From Arenimonas oryziterrae DSM 21050 = YC6267 (GTDB lineage Bacteria > Pseudomonadota > Gammaproteobacteria > Xanthomonadales > Xanthomonadaceae): DNA of 64,000 bases. A program made the position numbers and the translations under genes. The stretch is from NCBI RefSeq assembly GCF_000420545.1, contig NZ_ATVD01000001.1:868001-932000 (forward strand), given 5' to 3'. The notes under the pieces are model-generated. The model was not told where the DNA came from. It saw only the letters and a list, made by a program, of their open reading frames with translations, and did not search any database. The first letter of the stretch is position 1. Each line of letters opens with the position of its first letter. Of the stretch, positions 19,061-26,296 are shown piece after piece.

Positions 19061-19528
19061 ATGACCAGCAAACGCCCTGCCGCCAAGACCGGAACCCCGC
19101 GCGTCCTCCCGCTCGAGGACCAGCTGTGTTTTGCGCTGTACTCGACCGGACTGGCGATGAGCAAGGTCTATCGCAAGCTGCTTGGCGACTTGGGCCTGAC
19201 CTATCCGCAGTATCTGGTCATGCTCGTGCTCTGGGCCGGCGACGAGCTCACCGTGTCAGAAATCGGCGAACGCCTGTTCCTCGACTCGGCCACGCTCACG
19301 CCCTTGCTCAAGCGCCTGGAAGCGGCGCAGCTGATCACTCGCACGCGCGCTGTCAGCGACGAACGCCAGGTCGTCATCGCCCTGACCGCTGCCGGGCGCG
19401 CGCTCAAGAGCAAAGTACACAAGGTACAGAACGGCATTTTCTGCGCAACCGATTGTTCGATGAAGGAACTGTCGGAAACCAAGGCGCGGCTGGAAGCCTT
19501 GCGCTCGAGCCTGCTGGCGAACACCTGA
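19061..19528 (+). CDS. ohrR: OhrR, MarR-family organic peroxide sensor/repressor
   Basis: A 155-residue MarR-type winged-helix protein. The N-terminal reactive cysteine is C23 in [10 protein letters not shown], and a further pair is at C128 and C132. The positions match the two-cysteine OhrR of Xanthomonas (C22/C127), in which peroxide forms an inter-subunit disulfide and releases DNA. The recognition region is [25 protein letters not shown]. It is followed by ohr on the same strand, 121 nt away, with matching operators in front of both genes. The gene should repress ohr and itself until organic hydroperoxides appear. Confidence 0.93.
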   Translation: MTSKRPAAKTGTPRVLPLEDQLCFALYSTGLAMSKVYRKLLGDLGLTYPQYLVMLVLWAGDELTVSEIGERLFLDSATLTPLLKRLEAAQLITRTRAVSDERQVVIALTAAGRALKSKVHKVQNGIFCATDCSMKELSETKARLEALRSSLLANT

Positions 19529-19562
19529 CCGGCCGGACAATCCAACCACACATCCCACATAC

Positions 19563-19574
19563 ATAGCGCGCTAT
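19563..19574. promoter_or_regulatory. Probable OhrR operator upstream of ohr
   Basis: Same perfect palindrome ATAGCGCGCTAT as in front of ohrR, followed directly by TTAATAT, a candidate -10 element. It gives ohr its own OhrR-controlled promoter in addition to any read-through from ohrR. Confidence 0.65.
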
Positions 19575-19649
19575 TTAATATCACACAACTTACATGGATC
19601 GGACTGCGCTGGCCGATCCTGTGAAACCCACCCACCACGGAGATCCACC

Positions 19650-20075
19650 ATGTCTGTCGAAAAAGTCCTCTACCGCGCCACCGCCACTGCCTCGGGTGGC
19701 CGCGACGGCCGCGCCGCATCCTCCGATGGCGCGCTTGACGTCAAACTGAGCACGCCACGCGAACTCGGCGGCGCCGGCGGCGACGGCACCAATCCCGAGC
19801 AGCTGTTCGCGGCGGGCTATTCGGCCTGCTTCATCGGTGCGATGAAGGTCGTCGCCGGTCGCACAAAGGTCGCGCTGCCCGCCGACACCGCGATCACGGC
19901 CCTGGTCGGCATCGGCCCGATCCCGGCCGGTTTCGGCATCGAAGTCGAGCTGCAGGTGTCGCTGCCCGGCCTCGATCGCGCCGTTGCTGAGCAACTGGTC
20001 CACGCCGCACATGGCGTCTGCCCCTACTCCAATGCCACGCGCAACAACATCGACGTGACCCTGACGATCGTCTGA
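19650..20075 (+). CDS. ohr: Ohr, organic hydroperoxide reductase
   Basis: A 141-residue OsmC/Ohr-fold enzyme. The two redox cysteines are C60 ([10 protein letters not shown]) and C124 ([13 protein letters not shown]). Length and motifs match the Ohr branch (not OsmC). It reduces organic and lipid hydroperoxides using lipoylated protein as electron donor in the cytosol. A good ribosome binding site (GGAGATCCACC) precedes the ATG. Regulated by the OhrR encoded just upstream. Confidence 0.95.
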   Translation: MSVEKVLYRATATASGGRDGRAASSDGALDVKLSTPRELGGAGGDGTNPEQLFAAGYSACFIGAMKVVAGRTKVALPADTAITALVGIGPIPAGFGIEVELQVSLPGLDRAVAEQLVHAAHGVCPYSNATRNNIDVTLTIV

Positions 20076-20099
20076 TCGTCATCCGCAGGTCGATACAAG

Positions 20100-20134
20100 A
20101 ACCCCGGTGTCGCAAGACGCCGGGGTTTGTTTTT
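20100..20134. terminator. Rho-independent terminator after ohr
   Basis: ACCCCGGTGTC-GCAA-GACGCCGGGGT hairpin (11 bp including one T-G pair, GCAA tetraloop) at about 20101-20126, then TTGTTTTT. It lies between ohr and the convergent NUDIX gene, whose stop is at its edge. Confidence 0.85.
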
Positions 20135-20553
20135 CAGTCCGCCGCCGGCACGTAACCCGAACGACGCAAGGTCTCCAGCGGCGCAAACAATGGCGCGGGG
20201 AAGTCTGTCCAACGGAACCAGTCCCAGCGCAGACATTTTTCGGGCTCGCTAAGGACCGGCTCGCCATCGGCGCTGTGCGCCACGACGAACAAGGTCACGT
20301 AATGCTTGCCTTCGGCCGCGAACAGATCGTTGGCATACGGCGCCGCGCGAAGCGTGCCCAGCACCAGACCCGTCTCTTCCCGCACCTCGCGACGCGCACA
20401 GTCCTCGACCGACTCGCCGAATTCCAAATGTCCGCCCGGCAAGGCCCAGGTCCCTGCCCCATGCGAACCAATGCGCTCGCCGAGCAACACCTTGCCGTCG
20501 CGCATCACGATGACGCCGACGCCGACGCGCGGAGAATCGCCGCCGACACTCAC
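20134..20553 (-). CDS. NUDIX hydrolase
   Basis: A 139-residue protein with a full Nudix box, GHLEFGESVEDCARREVREETGL (GX5EX7REUXEEXGU pattern). It starts with GTG at 20553, overlapping the TGA stop of the diguanylate cyclase gene by GTGA, so it is translationally coupled to it. The family hydrolyses nucleoside diphosphates linked to another group; sequence around the box (LLGERIGSHGAGTWALPGG) resembles MutT/NTP-pyrophosphatase-like members, but the substrate cannot be named. Confidence 0.92.
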   Translation of the reverse strand: MSVGGDSPRVGVGVIVMRDGKVLLGERIGSHGAGTWALPGGHLEFGESVEDCARREVREETGLVLGTLRAAPYANDLFAAEGKHYVTLFVVAHSADGEPVLSEPEKCLRWDWFRWTDFPAPLFAPLETLRRSGYVPAAD

Positions 20554-22163
20554 CCCGACGACACCACACCATTGCGCCCGCCTTCCTTGGCCCGGTACAG
20601 GGCCTGGTCGGCGCTCTGCATGAGGTCTTCGAAATCGGCGGTCTGCGGCGGTGTGCGCGTGGAAATGCCCATCGACACCGTGACGCGGCTACCGTCGGGA
20701 TTGCCCGCGTGCGCGATGCCGAGCGATTCGACCCGGCGGCGCAGGGACTCGGCGACTTCCTGCGCGGCAGCCGTATCGGTGCGCGGCAGGATCACCGCGA
20801 ATTCTTCGCCGCCGTAGCGCGCGACGAGCGCGCCCTCGCGGCGCACGCCGGCCGCGATCGCGGTCGCGACCTGCTGCAGGCAACGATCGCCCGCGCCATG
20901 GCCGTAGAGATCGTTGTAGGGTTTGAAATGGTCGATGTCGATCATGATCAGCGACACCGGCTCGCCATGCCGCGTCGCCAGATGCCATTCGCGTTCCAGC
21001 GCTTCGTCGAAGCTGCGACGGTTGGCGAGCAGGGTCAGGCCATCGGTCGCCGACAATTCGCGCAGACGGTCCTCGAGCTGCTTTTGCACCGTCACGTCGC
21101 GGAACACCATCACGTAGTGCTGCACGCGGCCATCGCCGTCGTGCACGCGGTCGACGCTGGCCTCGAGCGGAAAACGATCGCCGTTCGCGCGACGCGCCAG
21201 CAAGGTGCCGTCCCAGTGCGTACCGGCCTGCAGGCGCGTCCTTACCTGCTGCAGCGCGTCGGCATCGTCATCGAACAGCGGCGCAACCTTGCCGATCGCC
21301 TCGTCGGCAGGATGGCCGGTGATGCGCACGAATCCGGGATTGGCGCTGACCACGCGCAACTCCGGATCCAGCACCAGGATGCCCTCGCCGGTATGACGCA
21401 CGACGACATCGGCCAGACGCAGGCCTTCCTGCGCGCGCTCGAGTTCGGCGAGCTTTTCCTGCAGCTGGTCGTTGACCACCGCCAGGCGTTCGCCGGCGCG
21501 TTTTTGCAGATGCAGGCCCAGCGTGAACAACACGATCAGGGCCAGGATCAAGCCGCAGATCGCCCAGGCGAAGGCTTGATAGCGCGCCTGTGTCGCCAGC
21601 CAGGTGTCGGCCCGGATATCCATGCCAAGAATCGCGACCATCGTGCCGTTCGCGTTGCGCACCGGCGCGATCGAGGTGACCCAATAGCCCCACTTGTCGC
21701 GATACGGCGGCTGAATCTCCGGAATGCCGGTGCTGAATACGCGCCACAGTTCCAGCGACGGGCCGTCGTAGATGTCGCCGGGCGCGGAATAGTCCGACGA
21801 CTCCGCGGCTTCGGCATCGGCGAGGAATACCATCTTGCGCTGGCCGTCGGCGGCCGGCCGCATCAGGTAGACGAAACGGAAGTCGGGATTGACGTCGCGC
21901 ACGCGGCGCAGCTCGTCGCGGATCGCATCGAAGTCATGCGTGCCGATGTCGGCGGTGCTGCCCTTGAGCATGCCGATGCGACCGGACTCGAGTGTGGCCG
22001 CCGCCGTGCGCGCGAGCGACTGCACGCGCTCGCGTTCGAGACGATCGCCGGTGCTGGCGACGAAGCCGACGAAATACCAGGAGCCCAGCGCCGCCAGAAC
22101 GAACATCGCCAGTCCCAGCCAGAGATGGGAAGCATCGGAACGGGGCGACGCGGGCACGGTCAT
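20550..22163 (-). CDS. Membrane-bound PAS-GGDEF diguanylate cyclase
   Basis: A 537-residue protein. A transmembrane helix (about 14-36) starts a periplasmic sensor region to about 205, Cache-like in pattern (GMDIRADTW at its end). A second helix (about 207-228) and coiled coil follow, then a PAS domain (about 255-370) and a GGDEF domain (about 375-537) with the active motif RYGGEEF (about 451). The residues where the inhibitory I-site RxxD should be read R-E-G-A, so product feedback inhibition is probably absent. It should make cyclic di-GMP in response to an extracytoplasmic signal. Its stop overlaps the NUDIX start. Confidence 0.92.
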   Translation of the reverse strand: MTVPASPRSDASHLWLGLAMFVLAALGSWYFVGFVASTGDRLERERVQSLARTAAATLESGRIGMLKGSTADIGTHDFDAIRDELRRVRDVNPDFRFVYLMRPAADGQRKMVFLADAEAAESSDYSAPGDIYDGPSLELWRVFSTGIPEIQPPYRDKWGYWVTSIAPVRNANGTMVAILGMDIRADTWLATQARYQAFAWAICGLILALIVLFTLGLHLQKRAGERLAVVNDQLQEKLAELERAQEGLRLADVVVRHTGEGILVLDPELRVVSANPGFVRITGHPADEAIGKVAPLFDDDADALQQVRTRLQAGTHWDGTLLARRANGDRFPLEASVDRVHDGDGRVQHYVMVFRDVTVQKQLEDRLRELSATDGLTLLANRRSFDEALEREWHLATRHGEPVSLIMIDIDHFKPYNDLYGHGAGDRCLQQVATAIAAGVRREGALVARYGGEEFAVILPRTDTAAAQEVAESLRRRVESLGIAHAGNPDGSRVTVSMGISTRTPPQTADFEDLMQSADQALYRAKEGGRNGVVSSG

Positions 22164-22370
22164 GGGCTTTCGGGGACGGCGGCAGGACCGGGCCAGCTTA
22201 CTAGGGTTGGCCGCGGACTGAAGGGCCGGAAGGCAGGGGCCCGGAAATCACGGTTCCCCGGACCCGGTGCACCCGCCCCGGACCGGTCCTGGACGCCCGC
22301 CGGTCGCCCGCTGACGCGCCGGCCCCGCTGCTAGACTGGCCGCCACGCTCCCGAACGGTCGAGGCGGACG

Positions 22371-23453
22371 GTGCCCGATATTTTCGTCAGTTATGCCAGT
22401 GCCGACCGCGATGTCGCGTTCCGCATCGTCGGTTTCCTCGAAGGCCAGGGCATCAGCTGCTGGGTCGCACCGCGCGATGTCTCGCCGGGCGTCGAATACG
22501 GACAGGCGATCATCGACGCGATCGAGCAGGCCCGCGCGCTCGTGCTCGTGCTCTCGGACCAGTCCAACGACTCGCAGTTCGTGCGCAAGGAAGTCGAACG
22601 CGCGGTCAGCAAGACCAAGCCGGTGTTGCCGGTGCGCATCCGCGAAGTGAATCCGTCGGGTGCGTTGGAGTTCTACATCTCCTCTGCGCAATGGGTCGAC
22701 GCGTGGAAGTCGCCGATGGAGCAGCACCTCATGCCCTTGGTCGCGGCGATCAAGGCGATGTCCGTGCCGGGCGCAGCACCGGTGCGGTCGACGACGCCGA
22801 TGCCGGCACCGACGCCGGCCGTCGCACGCACGCATTCGCCAGTGTTGCTGGGCCTGCTGGGCCTGGCGGTCGTCGCCCTGGCGATCGCCGGCACCTGGAT
22901 CGTCAGTCAGCGCAATGCCGTGCCCGCACCCGTCGCGACGGCCACGACGGCGCCTGCGGTCGCGGCACCCAGCGACGTCGCCACGACGACGCCCGTGCTT
23001 GCACCGACCCCGACGACTACCGCACCTGCCACGACCACACCCGCACCGGCACCTGCAGTTGCGGCACCACCGCCGGTCGCTTCCGCCCCGGCTCCCGCAC
23101 CGGTTGCCGCCGCGGCGCCCGTTGCCCGCGCGCCCAAGCGCAGCGACATCGCCTTCCTCGTGGGCCACTGGTGCCAGCCCTACAACGGCCTGACGATCCG
23201 CTACGAAATCCTGCGCACCGGTCCCGACACCATCCTTACGCGCGTGAACCATCCGCAGACCTCGAACTGGGACGTTCCCTCGCGCGCCATCGCCGCCGGC
23301 GACGGTTTTGACTTCCTGCCCGAAGACAAACAAGCCGATCAGACCGACAGCTACCACCTGCAGATCGTCGACGACAACCTGATGAAACTCACGCGCTCGC
23401 GCGGCGAAGTCGAAGACGGTTCGATCATCCGTGTCCGCTGCGCGGCCGAATAA
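22371..23453 (+). CDS. TIR domain protein with membrane helix and unknown C-terminal domain
   Basis: A 360-residue protein; GTG start preceded by GAGG. Residues 1-130 form a TIR domain (DIFVSYASADRDVAF, CWVAPRDVSPG, VLVLSDQSNDSQFVRKEVERA). One transmembrane helix follows at about 158-182 (SPVLLGLLGLAVVALAIAG), then a Pro/Ala/Thr-rich linker to about 245 and a C-terminal domain of about 105 residues (IAFLVGHWCQPYNGLTIRYE...) that I cannot assign. By topology this last domain lies in the periplasm and the TIR in the cytosol. At the position where NAD-cleaving TIRs carry Glu I read Gln45, with Glu42 nearby, so activity is uncertain. Followed after 9 nt by the TPR/SLOG/cyclase gene. Confidence 0.85.
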   Translation: MPDIFVSYASADRDVAFRIVGFLEGQGISCWVAPRDVSPGVEYGQAIIDAIEQARALVLVLSDQSNDSQFVRKEVERAVSKTKPVLPVRIREVNPSGALEFYISSAQWVDAWKSPMEQHLMPLVAAIKAMSVPGAAPVRSTTPMPAPTPAVARTHSPVLLGLLGLAVVALAIAGTWIVSQRNAVPAPVATATTAPAVAAPSDVATTTPVLAPTPTTTAPATTTPAPAPAVAAPPPVASAPAPAPVAAAAPVARAPKRSDIAFLVGHWCQPYNGLTIRYEILRTGPDTILTRVNHPQTSNWDVPSRAIAAGDGFDFLPEDKQADQTDSYHLQIVDDNLMKLTRSRGEVEDGSIIRVRCAAE

Positions 23454-23462
23454 CCCGCGCGC

Positions 23463-25226
23463 ATGAACGGTCCCGAAGACTGGCTCGCGCGCGTCCGCCA
23501 ACTCGAAGCCCGCGGCGAACTGCTGCTCGCCTACGACACCGCCCTGCAAGGGCTGGAAGCGCATCCGGGCCATCTGCGCCTGGGCCACCGCGCCGTGCTC
23601 AATCTCGCCAAGGCCGGAGCCACCGCGCAGGCAGACGCGGAGTTTCGGCGCCTCGGCCTGGCCACTGCGAAGGATGGCGACATCGCCGCGCTCGCCGCGC
23701 GCATCGCCAAGGATCGCGCGCTCACGGCGCCGGCGAACGAACGCCCCGCCCTGCTCGCGCAAGCCGCCGACCGGTATGAAGCGATCTATCGCGACGGCGG
23801 CGACTACTACCCAGGCATCAATGTCGCGACCTTACGATTGCTCGCCGGCGATGTCCGGGCCGCGGAAGTGATGGCGAACGCGGTCCGGCCGCTGTGCCGG
23901 GCGGCGGGCGCCAGCGTCGAAGACAATTACTATCGCGCCGCTTCGCTCGCGGAAGCGGAGCTGGTGCTGGGGCATGTCGATGCGGCCGCGGGCGCCCTCG
24001 AACACGCCGCGCACCAGGGCCACGATCTCGCCGCGCGCGCCGCCACGCGCCGGCAACTCCGCCTGATCTGCCGGCAGCGTGGCATCGACGATGCCGTGCT
24101 GGCGCCGCTCGCGCCGCCGACCGTGATCCACTACACCGGCCATATGATCGCCGCACCCGGTGCGCGCGGCCGCTTCCCCGCGAATGAGGAAGCGGGTGTC
24201 GCCGACGCGATCGGCAAACAACTTGCCGAACGACAGGTCGGCTTTGGTTATGGCGGCCTCGCCTCTGGCGCCGACATCCTGTTCGCCGAAGCCCTGCTTG
24301 CGCGCGGCGCCGAGTTGCATGTGGTACTGCCATTCTCGCGCGACGAGTTCACCGGCATCTCGGTCGCGCCCGCCGGCGCGCCCTGGCTCGCGCGGTTCGA
24401 GCACTGTCTGCAGCACGCGAGCTCGATCACCTTCGCTACCGACGATCGCTTTCTGGGCCACGACTGGATTTTCTCGTACGGCTCCTTCGTCGCGATGGGC
24501 CTGGCAATCCTGCGCGCACGTTTTCTGGACGGTGACGTGCAGCAGATCGCGGTCTGGGACGGCGTGGTCACCGGCGGCGTCGCCGGCACCGGCTTCGACG
24601 TCAGTACCTGGCGCGAAACGGGTCGCACCACGACCGTGATCGCGAGCCCGGGCAATGCGCCCGCCGCGAACACACGCTCGCCCTTGCCCGCGCCCTCCGA
24701 ACGCCAGCTCAAGGCGATGCTGTTCGGCGACGTGAAAGGCTTCAGCAAATTGCAGGAAGCGCAGATCCCCGCCTTCGTCACCCATGTGCTCGGCGCGATC
24801 GGCGGCGTACTCGCGAACTACGGTGCGCATCTGAGTTATCGCAACACCTGGGGCGACGGCCTGTTTCTCGTGCTCGACGACGCCGTCGCCGCCGCGCGCT
24901 GCGCGCTCGACCTGCAAACTGCGATGAAAGCGCTAGACCTGCACGCCTGCGGTCTGCCGGACACGCTCGCCCTGCGCCTGGGCGGCCACTACGGCCCGGT
25001 GTTCGAAGCGACCGATCCGGTGCTCGGCCTGACCAATTATTTCGGCGCGCATGTCAGCCGCACGGCGCGCATCGAACCAGTCACGCCGCCGGGCGAGGTA
25101 TTCGTGACCGAACAATTCGCCGCCCGCCTCGCACTCGCCCCGGACGGCTATGCCTGCGACTATGTCGGCCAGGTCCCCGCCGCGAAGAATTTCGGCACGC
25201 TGCGCATGTACCACCTGCGCGCATAA
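23463..25226 (+). CDS. TPR (TRAFs-binding type) - SLOG-like - class III nucleotide cyclase fusion
   Basis: 587 residues in three parts. Residues 1-205 are TPR-like helices with GGDYYPGINVATLRLLAGD, the signature of the TRAFs-binding/DUF4071 domain. Residues about 210-400 have a Rossmann-like region with GYGGLASGADILFAEALL and GAELHVVLPF, which resembles SLOG/DprA-type nucleotide-binding domains. Residues about 415-587 are a class III cyclase: the metal Asp residues are in FGDVKGFS and NTWGDGLF, and the transition-state Arg is in SRTARIE. The base-selecting Lys/Glu position is Asn and the usual Asn before the Arg is Ser, so the product cannot be predicted. No signal or membrane helix. Coupled to the TIR gene. 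Confidence 0.82.
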   Translation: MNGPEDWLARVRQLEARGELLLAYDTALQGLEAHPGHLRLGHRAVLNLAKAGATAQADAEFRRLGLATAKDGDIAALAARIAKDRALTAPANERPALLAQAADRYEAIYRDGGDYYPGINVATLRLLAGDVRAAEVMANAVRPLCRAAGASVEDNYYRAASLAEAELVLGHVDAAAGALEHAAHQGHDLAARAATRRQLRLICRQRGIDDAVLAPLAPPTVIHYTGHMIAAPGARGRFPANEEAGVADAIGKQLAERQVGFGYGGLASGADILFAEALLARGAELHVVLPFSRDEFTGISVAPAGAPWLARFEHCLQHASSITFATDDRFLGHDWIFSYGSFVAMGLAILRARFLDGDVQQIAVWDGVVTGGVAGTGFDVSTWRETGRTTTVIASPGNAPAANTRSPLPAPSERQLKAMLFGDVKGFSKLQEAQIPAFVTHVLGAIGGVLANYGAHLSYRNTWGDGLFLVLDDAVAAARCALDLQTAMKALDLHACGLPDTLALRLGGHYGPVFEATDPVLGLTNYFGAHVSRTARIEPVTPPGEVFVTEQFAARLALAPDGYACDYVGQVPAAKNFGTLRMYHLRA

Positions 25227-25275
25227 GCCTCGACCGAGGCACAGCGGGCATCACCGCCCGGAGGCAGCAGCGTGA

Positions 25276-26121
25276 TTACGGGGCGACGGTGTCGGACGGA
25301 ATCACTTCGCCGATCCGGTCAAACTTTCGTTTTATCTCCAGAGTGCCGTCGCGATCGCGATCCATTTCTTCGGTGTCTAGCACGCCGTGGACATACAGGC
25401 GCTGCTTGAAGACAGACGAATCGCGTGGGTCCAGATATTGATCGCGCCAAATCACCCCGTCCACATAGTCGCTGCGCTGCTCGAAGAATCCGTCGCCGTC
25501 ATCATCGACGGCATACGAATTCAGGAGATTCTTCTTGTAGATCATCACGCCCTCAAACCGTCCGTCGAAATCATCATCGACCTGGACTTCGGCCGCGCCA
25601 CTCCAAGGATTGAGCGTGATCTGATCCGGCTTGGAATCGCCATTGCGATCGTCGACGATCTTCTTGAGGACCTCGCCTTCATAAGTCTCACGGGAATCGA
25701 CGAGATTGTTGTGGTCGTAGTCGAGTTCATCCACCTGCACCGGCACATGCATGCGCCAGTAGGTCAGGCCGGCGCCAAGGAGCAGACCGACCGCCAGCCC
25801 GATCCAGCCACGCCCTCCCGATACGACGGGCGCCGCCGTGGCAGAGCCCGGCGACGCTTCTGTTACTTCGGCTTCGACGTCAGCTTCGTCCCAGTCGTCG
25901 CCCTCGGCCGAGTTCTGCGCCTCACGCTCAGCCAGGCAGGCACGCGCTGCCGCTTCGTCGTCATCGGCCACCCATACACGCACCATTTCCCCGATCGGCA
26001 GTTCGCCGATCGCACCGGACAGATAATTGCCCTGCACATGCGCGTCGATGCCTTCGGCGGCCAGCCAATCGACTACGAGTTGCGCATCAAGCGGGCTGGC
26101 GGCGCGGTAGACGGTTTTCAT
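25276..26121 (-). CDS. DUF2007 membrane protein with EF-hand-like Asp-rich loops
   Basis: A 281-residue protein. ATG at 26121 (MKTVYRAASPLDAQLVVDWL) is the normal start of a DUF2007 domain, here about residues 1-70. An acidic linker leads to one transmembrane helix (about 112-132). The C-terminal, probably periplasmic, half contains five Asp-rich loops such as DDRNGDSKPD, DDDFDGRFEG, DDDGDGFFE and DRDRDGTLE. They look like EF-hand/dockerin-type calcium loops arranged in a repeated array. Function unknown; DUF2007 is thought to be a signal-transducing or regulatory PII-like module. The longer open frame upstream is not used. Confidence 0.78.
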   Translation of the reverse strand: MKTVYRAASPLDAQLVVDWLAAEGIDAHVQGNYLSGAIGELPIGEMVRVWVADDDEAAARACLAEREAQNSAEGDDWDEADVEAEVTEASPGSATAAPVVSGGRGWIGLAVGLLLGAGLTYWRMHVPVQVDELDYDHNNLVDSRETYEGEVLKKIVDDRNGDSKPDQITLNPWSGAAEVQVDDDFDGRFEGVMIYKKNLLNSYAVDDDGDGFFEQRSDYVDGVIWRDQYLDPRDSSVFKQRLYVHGVLDTEEMDRDRDGTLEIKRKFDRIGEVIPSDTVAP

Positions 26122-26296
26122 GAGGTTCCGGCGGCGATTTACCAAGGCCGATGCTAACCCGTCGGCCAGACGGTTGGCGGTGCGCCAAACCGGTGCCTGC
26201 ATCACGCTCACCCCCCACCAATGGCAGGGGGGCGACGCGCCCGGCGACTTCTAGAATAGGCACCCGCTGCCGCAACACCTGCCAGGCCACGCCCGC

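Noticed and set aside
22371-25226. Classical Thoeris system (ThsA/ThsB)
   Set aside because: There is no Sir2 or other ThsA effector; the SLOG-like region is fused to a cyclase. Only the TIR plus SLOG logic is similar.
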